The notes beneath the pieces are model-generated. The model was not told where the DNA came from. It saw only the letters and a list, made by a program, of their open reading frames with translations, and did no database searches. DNA of 20,259 nucleotides, taken from Actinomycetota bacterium (GTDB taxonomy: Bacteria > Actinomycetota > Thermoleophilia > Solirubrobacterales > Solirubrobacteraceae). The DNA lies in contig SYBY01000509.1 of assembly GCA_005788585.1 (NCBI GenBank), forward strand, positions 1 to 20,259, given 5' to 3'. Shown piece after piece: positions 1 to 7,253 of this stretch (its first letter is position 1; each line of letters starts with the position of its first letter). Made by a program: the position numbers and the translations under genes.

Positions 1-156
1 AAGGAGTACGCGATCGCGCTGCCCGGCGCGGAGGTCATCCAGCAGGTGACGTCCGACGAGCGCGGCATGTCCCAGCTGCCCGAGCGCGGGTCGCCCCTGG
101 CCCTCTGGGTGCGCAACGCCGACGTCACCGCCGTGCAGGACCGCCCGAGCCGGTAG
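1..156 (+). CDS. C-terminal end of an ABC transporter ATP-binding protein (TOBE-like), partial
   Basis: The window opens inside a gene read in frame 1, giving 51 residues before the TAG at 154-156. The tail has the look of the TOBE_2 segment that ends PotA/UgpC-type importer ATPases: a strand-rich stretch, then ERGSPLALWVRNADVTAV, in which the L-x-L/W-V pattern corresponds to the usual 'G..V.L.W...A.VL' ending. If correct, the missing N-terminal part would carry the Walker and ABC signature motifs and energise uptake of a polyamine, sugar or similar solute at the inner face of the membrane. The crotonase gene begins only 2 bases after this stop, so the two may be co-transcribed. The family call rests on a short tail and is tentative; the reading frame is firm. 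Confidence 0.5.
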   Translation, partial: KEYAIALPGAEVIQQVTSDERGMSQLPERGSPLALWVRNADVTAVQDRPSR

Positions 157-158
157 CC

Positions 159-905
159 GTGTCGTCCGAGCTGACCCTGGACCGCCGCGACGGGATCGCG
201 GTCATGACGCTCCGCGCGCCCGAGCGGCGCAACGCACTCAGCGCGGAGATGGCCGACGCGATGGTCGCCGCGTGCGAGCAGATCGACGCCGACGGCTCGA
301 TCGGCGCGGTGATCGTCACCGGCGAGGGACCGTACTTCTGCGCGGGCGGGGATCGCGCGCAGCTCGCCGCCGCGGGCGAGGATCCGGCCGAGCCGGCGCT
401 CTACGAGGCGATGGGCCGCATCTACCAGGCGTTCGCCCGCGTGGGTGAACTCGTGCCGCCCACCATCGCGGCCATCCGCGGCGGCGCGGTGGGCGCGGGG
501 CTCAACCTCGCGCTGGCGACGGACCTGCGGGTCGTCGCCGACGACGCGAAGCTCCTGTCGGGCTTCCTGCCCATCGGCCTGCACCCCGGCGGCGGGCACG
601 CCGCGCTGCTGACCCGCCTGGTCGGCCGGGAGACCGCCAATGCCATGCAGCTCTTCGGGGCGAAGGTCACCGGCGCGCGGGCCGTCGAGCTGGGCCTGGC
701 GTGGGCCGCGGTGCCCGCCGACGACGTGGACGCCACGGCGCTCGAGCTCGCGAAGGTCCCCGCCGCCGACCCGGAGCTCGCGCGCAAGACGGCCCGATCC
801 ATGCGGACCATCGCCGGCCCGCCCGCGGTCCCGTGGCCGGCGGCGCTCGAGCTGGAGCGCGCGTCGCAGATGTGGTCGCTGCGCCGGCGCGACCTCGCGG
901 GGTAG
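159..905 (+). CDS. Enoyl-CoA hydratase/isomerase (crotonase) family protein
   Basis: A 248-residue protein starting at GTG 159, close to the usual 250-270 residues of the family. The crotonase fold shows in the N-terminal 'APERRNALS' strand-loop, the first oxyanion-hole motif FCAGGD (60-65), the second GGAVGAGLNLALATDL (108-123), and the 'IGLHPGGGHAALLTRLVG' segment (139-156). Members bind acyl-CoA thioesters and stabilise an enolate. In hydratases such as rat mitochondrial ECH two glutamates (E144, E164) activate water. By my manual alignment they correspond here to Asn116 and Phe136, so classical hydratase chemistry is unlikely; an isomerase, hydrolase, decarboxylase or lyase activity is possible. 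The gene follows the transporter ATPase by 2 bases and converges on the RTX gene. Family assignment is secure; substrate and reaction are unknown. Confidence 0.88.
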   Translation: MSSELTLDRRDGIAVMTLRAPERRNALSAEMADAMVAACEQIDADGSIGAVIVTGEGPYFCAGGDRAQLAAAGEDPAEPALYEAMGRIYQAFARVGELVPPTIAAIRGGAVGAGLNLALATDLRVVADDAKLLSGFLPIGLHPGGGHAALLTRLVGRETANAMQLFGAKVTGARAVELGLAWAAVPADDVDATALELAKVPAADPELARKTARSMRTIAGPPAVPWPAALELERASQMWSLRRRDLAG

Positions 906-917
906 ACGACGCAGCGC

Positions 918-936
918 GCCGGGATCGCGTCCCGGC
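918..936. terminator. Hairpin between convergent genes
   Basis: A perfect 7-bp stem (GCCGGGA / TCCCGGC) with a 5-base loop sits in the 51-bp gap between the stops of the convergent crotonase and RTX genes. It could end transcription from both sides. There is no T-run, so it is at best a GC-rich, T-poor terminator of a kind common in high-GC bacteria. Confidence 0.45.
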
Positions 937-956
937 ACGCCGCGATCGTCACGGGC

Positions 957-2693
957 TCAGCGCGCGACGTTGCGCTTGAGCTTCGCGAGCTTCGCCTTGG
1001 GGAGGGTCAGCTTCTCGCCGTCGACCCTGACGACGGTCTTGCCGCGCACGGTCCTGGCGTTCTTCTGCAGCCACTTCGTGCCGGCGACCTTCGCCCGCTT
1101 GACCGTGTTGGTCGTGCTCGGGCCCTCGAGGACGACGTTGTCGCCCGCGCCGCCGTCGAGGATGTCGATGCCGGGGCCGCCCAGCAGCACGTCGTCGCCG
1201 TTGTCGCCGAGCAGGGTGTCCGGGCCGGACCCGCCGAGAAGGATGTCGCTGCCCTCGCCGCCGCTGACGGTCAGCCGGATCGCGTTCGCCGCGAGGGCGG
1301 TCGCGTCGACCACGTCGTCGCCGCTCAGGGCGTTGACCGTGAGGCGGTCGTCGGCGCCCGCGGCCCCGCTGATCGCGACCCGCGCCGCCAGGCCGTTGAC
1401 CAGCGCGTTGGTCCCGCTGCCGCTCACGCTGACGATGTCATCGCCGTTCGTCGCGTTGACCACGACGTTGTCGGCTGCGACATCGCTGCCACCGCCGGGC
1501 GCGGCCAGGGCGGGCGCGACCTCGGTGAGGTCCGTGCCGGTGAGATCGTTGACCGTGACGGTGTCGGTGCCGCCCAGCGCGCTGGCCGCGATGCGCTCGA
1601 CGTCATCGAGGTCCATCACGATGTTGCCGATGTTGCGGGTGAACCGCACGCGCCCGCCGTTGGCCGAGGTCTCCATGATCTCGCTCGCGGCTGAGCCGTT
1701 GAAGCGCAGCTCGTCGGCGCCCGCCTGGCCCTCGACGATGTCGCTGCCGTCCCCCGGATCCCACTGGAAGGCGTCGTCGCCGGCGCCGAGGAACGCGACG
1801 TCGTTGCCCTGCTGACCGTCGACGACATCGTTGCCGTCGCCCGCGAGCAGGACGTCGACCCCGTTGGAGCCGAGCAGCGAGTCGTTGCCCGTCCCGCCGT
1901 CGGCCGTGATCTTGATGAGGGCCGCGAGGTTGCCGGTCGCCGAGAAGCTGTCGTCGCCGCCGTTGGCGTTGAGGACGAGGTTCTCCGACGTGCCGATGTC
2001 GATGGCGAACGGTGCGGGATTCAGCCGATCGAAGCGCACGCGCGTCCCGTTCGCCGTCGCGGTGAACTGCTCGGTGCCGTTGCCGCCGTTGACCTCGGTC
2101 GTGTCGGTGCCGGCGCCGCCCTCGTTGAGGTCGGTGTCGTCGCCCGGGTTCCAGATCGCGCGGTCGTTGCCCGACTCGCCGAAGACCTGGTCGTCGGCGT
2201 CGCCGCCGGTCAGCGTGTCGTTCTCGGTGCCGCCGAACAGGAAGTCGTTGCCCCCCGTGCCGAGCAGCGTGTCGGTGCCGGCCTGGCCGAACAGCTGGTC
2301 GCCACCCGAACCGCCCGTGAGCGTGTCGTTGCCGCTGCCGCCGAACAGGTTCGAGGCTGGCAATGCCCCGCTGGCTTCATTCAGCGTCAGCACATCATTG
2401 CCGCCCTGGCCGAAGACCTGGATCTTCGCGGTGTTCGCGACCGTGGGCGTCCCGCCGACGACGGCGACGGCGCCACCGTTGACGAGAATCTGACCGGCCG
2501 CGTTGCGGCTGATGGTGATCGTGTTGTCGAGGTTGTCGCCGAACACGGTCAGCTGACCGGAGGCCGAGTCGAACGTCGAGATCACGGCGGCCTGCGCGGT
2601 GCCGGCGGTGCCCGCGAGCAGACCGGCCGTCAGCGCGGCGGCCGTCAGCGCGTGACGGGCGTTCAGGAGGGTCGAGCGATGGGTCTTGGACAT
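957..2693 (-). CDS. Secreted RTX / hemolysin-type calcium-binding repeat protein
   Basis: A 578-residue protein. Residues 1-36 form a signal peptide (basic start, hydrophobic AALTAGLLAGTAG, Ala-X-Ala site 'AQA|AV'). RTX nonapeptide-like repeats (GGxGxDxLx) occur in clusters, for example GGSGNDTLTGGSGGDQLFG near 118-136, again near 270-330, and GGSGPDTLLGDNGDDVLLGG near 485-505. They should form parallel beta-rolls that bind Ca2+ outside the cell. Variable beta-rich segments lie between the clusters. The last ~50 residues are basic (RGKTVVRVDGEKL...) and could be a secretion or cell-surface anchoring tail. The start ATG has a good ribosome binding site (AAGGGAGAG, about 7 bases upstream). No protease, lipase or other catalytic domain is visible, so the protein is probably structural or adhesive. 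It is divergent from the enolase-like gene. Confidence 0.9.
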   Translation of the reverse strand: MSKTHRSTLLNARHALTAAALTAGLLAGTAGTAQAAVISTFDSASGQLTVFGDNLDNTITISRNAAGQILVNGGAVAVVGGTPTVANTAKIQVFGQGGNDVLTLNEASGALPASNLFGGSGNDTLTGGSGGDQLFGQAGTDTLLGTGGNDFLFGGTENDTLTGGDADDQVFGESGNDRAIWNPGDDTDLNEGGAGTDTTEVNGGNGTEQFTATANGTRVRFDRLNPAPFAIDIGTSENLVLNANGGDDSFSATGNLAALIKITADGGTGNDSLLGSNGVDVLLAGDGNDVVDGQQGNDVAFLGAGDDAFQWDPGDGSDIVEGQAGADELRFNGSAASEIMETSANGGRVRFTRNIGNIVMDLDDVERIAASALGGTDTVTVNDLTGTDLTEVAPALAAPGGGSDVAADNVVVNATNGDDIVSVSGSGTNALVNGLAARVAISGAAGADDRLTVNALSGDDVVDATALAANAIRLTVSGGEGSDILLGGSGPDTLLGDNGDDVLLGGPGIDILDGGAGDNVVLEGPSTTNTVKRAKVAGTKWLQKNARTVRGKTVVRVDGEKLTLPKAKLAKLKRNVAR

Positions 2694-2791
2694 GGGTCTC
2701 TCCCTTCAGAGAGGTTGGGTTCCTCCATGCAGGACGCCGCGACTTCCCGATTCCTTCCCGAGAACTTTCCGGTCCGTCTACCGTGCCTCTC

Positions 2792-3838
2792 ATGAGTGAC
2801 CTGTGGACCGCCGTCAAGGACCTGCCGATCACGATCGAGTCGTCCGCGTTCGAGACGCTCCTCCCGAGCGGCCCGACCGCGATGGAGGACTTCTCGACCA
2901 CGCAGCTGCGCCTCCGCGGCCGTGGCGAGGAGGGCCTCGGCGAGCAGGTCGGCATGGCGCCGACGCAGGAAGGCCTGCGCGCGAGCGCCTTTCCGGTGGC
3001 CGGCGAGTGGGCGACGCTCGCGGCGTTCCTCGCCCACCTCGACACGATCGACATGTGGCCCGAGCCGCCCGAGTACGACCTCGAGCGCAACTGGCGCCGC
3101 TGGACGTTCGAGTCGGCGGCCCTCGACCTCGCGCTGCGCCAGTCGGGCACGAGCCTGCCCGAGGTCCTGGGCCGCACACCGCAGCCGCTGACGTTCGTCA
3201 ACTCGTTCGGGCTCGGCGATCCCCCGGACATCGACAAGGTCGCCAACCGCCGCGCGCTGCACCCCACGGTCGGCTTCAAGCTCGACGTCGCGCCGTCGTG
3301 GACCCAGGAGATCATGGACCGCATCGCGGCCGTCGAGGGCGTCGCGGTGATCGACTTCAAGGGCCACTACGGCCTGGAGATCGAAGACGAGGCGGCCCTG
3401 CTGGCGATGTATGAGCGCACCCTGGCGACGTTCACCGAGGTCCTCTTCGAGGACCCGCACGACATCCCGGCGGTGACCGAGATGCTCACGCCGCTCGCCG
3501 ACCGTGTGTCGTACGACGCGCCGATCACGACCGTGGAGTCGATCGGCGCCAACGCCATCGAGGTGGGGACCGTCAACGTCAAGCCATGCCGCGTCGGGCG
3601 GTTGGACGAACTCAGCCGTCTCTACGCACACTGCGAGGCCGCAGGCATCCAGATGTACAACGGCGGCATGGGCGAACTCGGCGTCGGCCGCGGCCAGGCG
3701 CAGCTCCTCGCAGCGCTGTTCCACCCCGACGCGCCCAACGACATCGCGCCGTCGGACTACAACCTCGAGGAGCCGCCGGCCGACCTCCCGCCGAGCCCGC
3801 TGGACCCGGCGCCGGATCGGGGCTTTCGCCGGCGCTGA
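2792..3838 (+). CDS. Enolase-superfamily (mandelate racemase/muconate lactonizing-like) protein
   Basis: A 348-residue protein from ATG 2792; an in-frame GTG at 2783 would add three residues, and neither start has a clear Shine-Dalgarno. The layout fits the superfamily: an N-terminal capping region with 'FESAALDLALRQSG', then a TIM barrel with candidate metal and acid-base residues on successive strands: FKLDV, VIDFKGHYG (Asp), FEDPHD (Glu), SYDAPIT (Asp), NVKPCRVG (Lys) and NGGMGELGVGRGQAQ (Glu). Such enzymes abstract a proton alpha to a carboxylate with Mg2+ bound by three acids. The specific substrate cannot be told. The C-terminus (PPADLPPSPLDPAP...) is Pro-rich and probably disordered. 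The stop lies 6 bases from the convergent TetR gene. Confidence 0.78.
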   Translation: MSDLWTAVKDLPITIESSAFETLLPSGPTAMEDFSTTQLRLRGRGEEGLGEQVGMAPTQEGLRASAFPVAGEWATLAAFLAHLDTIDMWPEPPEYDLERNWRRWTFESAALDLALRQSGTSLPEVLGRTPQPLTFVNSFGLGDPPDIDKVANRRALHPTVGFKLDVAPSWTQEIMDRIAAVEGVAVIDFKGHYGLEIEDEAALLAMYERTLATFTEVLFEDPHDIPAVTEMLTPLADRVSYDAPITTVESIGANAIEVGTVNVKPCRVGRLDELSRLYAHCEAAGIQMYNGGMGELGVGRGQAQLLAALFHPDAPNDIAPSDYNLEEPPADLPPSPLDPAPDRGFRRR

Positions 3839-3844
3839 CCGCGC

Positions 3845-4498
3845 TCAGGCGGACGACCGGCGAAACCGCTTCGAGCTCGGATCGCCGGCACCCACCAGCA
3901 GCATCCCGGCTTCAAGGACATCGCGCAGTCCGTCGTAGTCGAGCTGCAGGAACGTGTGGCGGAGGTTCGTCAAGCAGATCCCGTAGACGCTGCTCCACAC
4001 GAACCGGCTGGCGGCGACGGGGTCGGCGCCGCTGAGCTGGCCGGCCTCAGCAGCCTCGACGAAGAGCGCGACGAACCGGTCGTGGTGCCCGGCGATGTTG
4101 TCGCGCAGCGCCTCATGCATGGCCGCTGGCGCGGCGGACGTGTGCTCGCCGTAGGCCTGCAGCGCCATCATCCGCGCCCGGGGCTCGTGCTCCTCGAAGA
4201 ACCGGATGTACGCGCGACACCACCGCTCGATGCGCTCCCAGGGCGGCAGATCGAGGTCGAAGGTGGGGTAGAGGTACTCGGTCAGCATGATGTCCTGGCC
4301 GCGGAGCAGGACGGCGGCGTAGACGCCGTCCTTGTTCGCGAAATGCACGTAGACCGTGCCGACGCTGACGTGCGCGGCCTTCGCGATGTCCTCAATCCGG
4401 GCTCCGTCGTAGCCGTGGGCCAGGAACGCTTTTTCGGCGGCGTCGACGATGGCCTCGAAAGACCGACTGCCCCGCGCACTTCGGCTTCCGATCTTCAT
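3845..4498 (-). CDS. TetR family transcriptional regulator
   Basis: A 217-residue protein with the standard TetR layout. The N-terminal DNA-binding domain (about residues 13-65) reads 'IVDAAEKAFLAHGYDGARIEDIAKAAHVSVGTVYVHFANKD', with the recognition helix around VSVGTVYVHF. A helical ligand-binding and dimerisation domain follows to the C-terminus. Such proteins usually repress a neighbouring or their own promoter until a small hydrophobic ligand binds. The gene is convergent with the enolase-like gene and downstream of the hypothetical gene at 4583-5029, 84 bases away. The gap contains an imperfect palindrome around TCACCGGTGGTGA (about 4558-4570) that could be an operator. The ligand and targets are unknown. 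Confidence 0.93.
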   Translation of the reverse strand: MKIGSRSARGSRSFEAIVDAAEKAFLAHGYDGARIEDIAKAAHVSVGTVYVHFANKDGVYAAVLLRGQDIMLTEYLYPTFDLDLPPWERIERWCRAYIRFFEEHEPRARMMALQAYGEHTSAAPAAMHEALRDNIAGHHDRFVALFVEAAEAGQLSGADPVAASRFVWSSVYGICLTNLRHTFLQLDYDGLRDVLEAGMLLVGAGDPSSKRFRRSSA

Positions 4499-4582
4499 GG
4501 TCGGGCCGATCGTATCCGCTGAACGCGCAGGGCACGCCGATCAACAGAGAAGCGGCGTCACCGGTGGTGAGCTGTCGGAGGC

Positions 4583-5029
4583 TCAGGCAGCCGGGCCGCC
4601 GAGCGCGCTCCGCACGTCTTCGATCGCGCGCTGCTCGGCGTCGCTGACGTCGACGCCGTCCTCGCGGTGCCGTGCGGCGACACGCTGGGTCAGCGTCACA
4701 ATGAACTGCCGGTAGTCGTCGACCTCGGCCGGGGTCGCCTTCGCGCTGACGAGCGCCACCGCCTCACGCAACTGCTGGAGGGTGTGCTGCTTGAGCTCCT
4801 CGGGCGAATGGACCTTGGCGCGCTCGGCCCTCGGCTTGCTCGCGACCAGCTCGTCGAGGAACTCGCTCTCGCCGTGCTGCTGGCGCGCCTCCGCGTAGAC
4901 CTTCGCCATCTCGACGGTCTCGCGCATCATCCCGCCCTTGCTCGCGGTGATCACGAGCAGGCCGGCGGCCGGGGGCGCGGCGCGGACGAGATCCCATTCC
5001 TGTTCGGTGAAGGCGGCCTTGGTGGTCAT
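4583..5029 (-). CDS. Hypothetical protein, small, alpha-helical and acidic
   Basis: A 148-residue protein that I cannot assign to a named family. It begins MTTKAAFTEQEWDLVRAAP, then has a conserved-looking segment 'GLLVITASKGGMMRETVEMAKVYAEAR' (about 23-49) and long charged helices to the end. There is no signal peptide, membrane segment, cysteine or obvious catalytic motif. Third-position GC is very high, as in its neighbours, and the reading frame is clean, so it is very likely a true gene. It is oriented with the TetR gene downstream and the lipoprotein gene upstream. It probably acts in the cytoplasm, but no function can be proposed. Confidence 0.75.
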   Translation of the reverse strand: MTTKAAFTEQEWDLVRAAPPAAGLLVITASKGGMMRETVEMAKVYAEARQQHGESEFLDELVASKPRAERAKVHSPEELKQHTLQQLREAVALVSAKATPAEVDDYRQFIVTLTQRVAARHREDGVDVSDAEQRAIEDVRSALGGPAA

Positions 5030-5083
5030 GTGCGAACGCTACCGCGCGTGCGGTTTCCACCTTTCAGGAAGGGCGGCTGACGA

Positions 5084-5545
5084 CTACGTCGCCTCGAGAT
5101 TCAGCGCAGCCAGCTTCGCGTGATCGCGCGGCATGCCTCGCTCACACACCATGAGCGCTGGCTCCGGAAGAACGTTGTCTGGGTCAGACCACTCGCCGTT
5201 CGCTCTGCGCACCGTGATGATCGGCGCCTCGCGCTCTGTGCTCCAGAGGCGCAGGGCGTACCCCCGCCCGCTACCCGTCGGGTCGATCTGCGTCTCCCAC
5301 GTGCGGGTGCGCAGCAAGCCGAGACTCTCCTCGGACATGTAGGGCAAGGCCGGCCCGAGCTGCTCCGGGATGCGCCCGGTTTCACGTCGTGCGCAGCGGA
5401 GCCCGCGGTCGAGCTGCGTGAGCAGGACCCGCTCCGAGGCCGTCGGACGCGGCTCGGCTGACTGGCTCTCGTCGAGGCAGCCGACCAGCGCCACGCCCGC
5501 CCCGGCGGCCGCGACGAGACTGCATCCGCGTGATCGCGCCGACAT
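5084..5545 (-). CDS. Small lipoprotein of unknown function
   Basis: A 153-residue protein when started at the ATG at 5545; an in-frame start at 5572 would add nine residues before a normal signal peptide. Residues 1-23 form a lipoprotein signal: MSARSRG basic start, a hydrophobic core, and the lipobox LVGC with Cys23 as the lipidation site. The mature part is acidic and polar and has two further cysteines, in 'LRCARRE' and 'MVCERG', which could form a disulfide. A strand-like stretch (YALRLWSTEREAPIITVRR) suggests a small beta domain. I recognise no family. It is the last resident gene before the island: its start is 44 bases from the tRNA-type hairpin at 5589-5612, and both the gene and the tRNA fragment are on the minus strand. 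Confidence 0.72.
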   Translation of the reverse strand: MSARSRGCSLVAAAGAGVALVGCLDESQSAEPRPTASERVLLTQLDRGLRCARRETGRIPEQLGPALPYMSEESLGLLRTRTWETQIDPTGSGRGYALRLWSTEREAPIITVRRANGEWSDPDNVLPEPALMVCERGMPRDHAKLAALNLEAT

Positions 5546-5588
5546 CGGGCGAACCGTACAGCGCGGGAGCACCCGCGACCTGAACGAC

Positions 5589-5612
5589 AGAACCCCGCCA
5601 GTGCGGGGTTCT
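5589..5612 (-). terminator. Rho-independent-like terminator of the original tRNA-Thr locus
   Basis: A perfect 10-bp stem (AGAACCCCGC / GCGGGGTTCT) with a 4-base loop lies 5 bases beyond the end of the displaced tRNA 3' half. Read on the minus strand it is followed by GTCGTT, a weak T-rich tail. It is most simply the terminator that served the tRNA-Thr gene before the island inserted. Confidence 0.6.
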
Positions 5613-5617
5613 GGTGC

Positions 5618-5660
5618 AAGCCCTCTGCCGGACTCGAACCGGCGACCCCTTCCTTACCAT
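5618..5660 (-). repeat. Left attachment-site repeat: displaced 3' half of tRNA-Thr
   Basis: These 43 bases are identical to 13727-13769, the 3' half of the intact tRNA-Thr gene. Identity starts at the first base of the anticodon loop (ATGGTAA), covers the anticodon 3' stem, variable region, T arm and acceptor 3' strand, and ends one base after the discriminator. Beyond the anticodon loop the sequence diverges at once, so this is a fragment, not a tRNA. The pattern is the att duplication left when an element integrates into a tRNA gene with crossover in the anticodon loop, typical of tyrosine integrases. Confidence 0.92.
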
Positions 5661-5680
5661 TCGGCCAATTGGGTTGAAGG

Positions 5681-5700
5681 GGCGGCCATGGGCGGCCATG
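5681..5700. repeat. Tandem decamer next to the left att
   Basis: GGCGGCCATG occurs twice in direct tandem (5681-5690 and 5691-5700), 20 bases inside the island from the left att repeat. It could be a recombinase arm-type site or chance. I see no gene in 5661-5918, the 258 bases that hold it. Confidence 0.35.
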
Positions 5701-5918
5701 CCCGTCACAAAAGTGGCTGGTAACTGCTGCTTTGTCGGATCAGACGGGAACGCCCGTGGCGCAGCCAATGTACCCGTTCAGCACCTCGCTGAGTGGGGCA
5801 CACTCGCCAACGGACCGGGTCTCGCTACTGGGCCCTGCACACCGACGGCGAGCTTACGCCTCGATACTAAGCCGGCACACGCACGGCGAGCGACTGAGCA
5901 GATCCCCCGCCCTCCCGG

Positions 5919-6002
5919 CTACGAGCCGGAGCCGTCGCCTTCTTCGATTGTCTCCGTACCTATTGGCTCCGGAGGGGGTGCCGGTTTGTCGTCGCCAGTC
6001 AC
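5919..6002 (-). CDS. Micro-ORF 3 of the proline-rich tail series (27 aa)
   Basis: A 27-codon frame, GTG at 6002 to TAG at 5919-5921. Its GTG overlaps the stop of micro-ORF 2 as GTGA, and a GGAG lies about 9 bases upstream. The peptide starts MTGDDKPAPPPEP and continues with GTETIEEGD. It repeats the pattern K-P-x-PPP-x-P...TET-x-E seen at the end of the membrane protein and in micro-ORF 2. It has no domain and should be disordered and acidic. Translational coupling through the stop-start overlap is plausible. Whether the peptide is made is unknown; the recurrence of the motif argues against chance. It may be a decaying duplicate of the upstream gene's 3' end. Confidence 0.4.
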   Translation of the reverse strand: MTGDDKPAPPPEPIGTETIEEGDGSGS

Positions 6003-6076
6003 TTGCCACGCTCCGAAGTTTCGGTCTCGATCGGGCGAGGCGGAGGCGGCGGCGTCGGCTTGGACGTGTCAGTCAT
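5999..6076 (-). CDS. Micro-ORF 2 of the proline-rich tail series (25 aa)
   Basis: A 25-codon frame, ATG at 6076 to TGA at 5999-6001. It overlaps the end of micro-ORF 1 by 8 bases (ATGACTGA) and the start of micro-ORF 3 by 4 bases. The peptide reads MTDTSKPTPPPPPRPIETET, then SERGK. The core K-P-T-PPPPP-R-P-I-ETET closely matches the C-terminal tail of the membrane protein encoded upstream (KPSPPPAPLETETVE). It is predicted disordered, with no signal or membrane segment. It could be a tail-like adaptor peptide or a remnant of tandem duplication. Confidence 0.4.
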   Translation of the reverse strand: MTDTSKPTPPPPPRPIETETSERGK

Positions 6077-6239
6077 CGTCATCTCGGGCGGGCCTGCGCG
6101 GCGGGCTGTCGCTGAGGTTGATGCCCTCGGTACGCATCATCGGCGGCGGTACCGGCGGTCGCTCCTTGGGTGCCTCGGGCTCCTTCTTAGGAGCCGGAGC
6201 GGCGGGCGCAACTCGCTTGGGATCTTCGCCCTCGCTCAT
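6069..6239 (-). CDS. Micro-ORF 1, proline/charge-rich peptide (56 aa)
   Basis: A 56-residue frame whose ATG at 6239 overlaps the TGA of the membrane-protein gene as ATGA, a classic coupling arrangement. The sequence is rich in Lys, Glu, Pro and Ala (MSEGEDPKRVAPAAPAPK...), then has PPVPPPMMRTEG, a looser form of the Pro-rich/TE motif found in the neighbouring tails, and ends in RDDDD. No fold or family is recognisable. It most likely depends on ribosomes that finish the membrane protein. It could be an accessory disordered peptide of the membrane protein. Confidence 0.5.
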   Translation of the reverse strand: MSEGEDPKRVAPAAPAPKKEPEAPKERPPVPPPMMRTEGINLSDSPPRRPARDDDD

Positions 6240-7030
6240 TTCTTGGTCTTTTCGACGGTCTCGGTTTCGAGGGGAGCCGGCGGAGGCGACGGCTTCGGCT
6301 GCGCGCGCGAAGCAGTCTTAGTGTTGGCTGAGGCGCTTGTATGCATCGGACTGTCCAGACTGCGCACAGCCAGTGTAAGTGCGGGTACGGTCAATGCAAG
6401 GAATCCCACGAGCAACGCCCGCGCGACTCCCTTGGTCAGCCGAGCCTTGCAGTCGTTCACCGAGCGGTCTTGAGCAAGCGAGAACGCGAGCGATTGGAGG
6501 AGACTACGGTGGATCTCACTTCGTGACGTCGTCTGAAACTCGGGGCCGTTAAAGTCGTCGACCGCGTCCCGGCCCAGGCCCCGGTACCTCTGGGGCATCA
6601 AGACGCCTGCGATCGCGAGCGTCGTCGCGAGCAGCAGCGCGGTAGCCGCCACAACGAATCCGGCGCGCGCGGCAACATTTCCGACGTCACCAAGGTCGAG
6701 TCCAAAGACCGACCGCGCCAAAGCCACGTCGATGGTCAGGATGAGGCCGCTGAAGCCCGCAAGCGATGCGCTCTTGCTATCTAGCTGTCGACCTCGATCA
6801 CGCTCGTCAGCGGTCACGCCCTCCGCGATGCGGACCAGCTCTGCGATGCCGTCGTCCTCCAGCGTGCCTTCGGCACTCGCCCACTCTTCTCGGCGATCGC
6901 GAAGCTCAGCTCGCTTCCGAAAGATCTCTCGGCACAACAGGCACTGCAGGCGTGTCGGCGGGTCAAGCGGTGGGACCCCCGCTCCAGGCGGCGTCGGCGC
7001 ATCCTCTGCTGGTACCACCGCTTTGGACAT
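6236..7030 (-). CDS. Three-helix membrane protein with cytoplasmic coiled region; candidate membrane effector
   Basis: A 264-residue protein from ATG 7030. The frame is open for 166 codons further upstream, but that stretch overlaps the next gene and a leaderless -10 box sits just before 7030. The N-terminal part (1-85) is Pro-rich, then charged and helical, with a CLLC pair at 30-33 and 'ERDRGRQLDSKSASLAGFSG'. Membrane helices are likely at about 88-106, 120-145 and 203-223, followed by a Pro-rich tail KPSPPPAPLETETVE. The motif 'LDxKxxxLxGFSG' before the first helix reminds me of small 2-4 TM effectors in nucleotide-signalling defence systems (Pycsar-TM, SLATT or S-2TM types), which damage the membrane when triggered. 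I cannot confirm membership. It is encoded back-to-back with the TIR/SLOG operon, consistent with an effector or immunity role. Confidence 0.68.
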   Translation of the reverse strand: MSKAVVPAEDAPTPPGAGVPPLDPPTRLQCLLCREIFRKRAELRDRREEWASAEGTLEDDGIAELVRIAEGVTADERDRGRQLDSKSASLAGFSGLILTIDVALARSVFGLDLGDVGNVAARAGFVVAATALLLATTLAIAGVLMPQRYRGLGRDAVDDFNGPEFQTTSRSEIHRSLLQSLAFSLAQDRSVNDCKARLTKGVARALLVGFLALTVPALTLAVRSLDSPMHTSASANTKTASRAQPKPSPPPAPLETETVEKTKK

Positions 7031-7037
7031 CGTCGCG

Positions 7038-7043
7038 AGTCTA
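7038..7043 (-). promoter_or_regulatory. -10 box of a probable leaderless promoter (TAGACT)
   Basis: On the minus strand TAGACT, matching TANNNT, lies 7 bases before the ATG at 7030, the spacing at which transcription would begin at the start codon itself. There is no Shine-Dalgarno. This supports the chosen start of the membrane protein. No convincing -35 was found. Confidence 0.5.
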
Positions 7044-7253
7044 AACGCGGCATCCGGCGGCACAGATCCAAACAGTGGCTCATTGTCCGGAATGATCGGC
7101 ACCTCGCGCACGGCGGGGCTCGCCGTCCAGTGGCACTCCAGCGAACGTATCGCCGCGGCGGTCGAGGTCTTCGATCTCACGTCGTGAACCAGCGCCCACG
7201 CTCCCCCTAGGCTGCGCGGTGGGCGACGGTGGTGGATGAGTTGCCTCGCCCAG

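Noticed and set aside
957..2693. Repetitive GC-rich DNA considered as a possible CRISPR array or tandem repeat element
   Set aside because: The periodicity encodes RTX nonapeptide repeats in a continuous frame. There are no spacers. No CRISPR array was seen anywhere in the window.
5618..5660. A second functional tRNA-Thr gene
   Set aside because: Only the 3' half is present. Upstream of the anticodon loop there is no D arm or 5' acceptor strand.
5382..5768. Minus-strand frame of 128 codons crossing the left att repeat
   Set aside because: It contains the translated tRNA sequence (GSPVRVRQRA), a well-known artefact, and overlaps the lipoprotein gene.
5614..6321. Plus-strand frame of 235 codons at the left end of the island
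   Set aside because: It is antisense to the micro-ORFs and the membrane-protein tail and starts in the tRNA fragment. It shows no domain, and its Arg/Ser/Pro composition is typical of a shadow frame.
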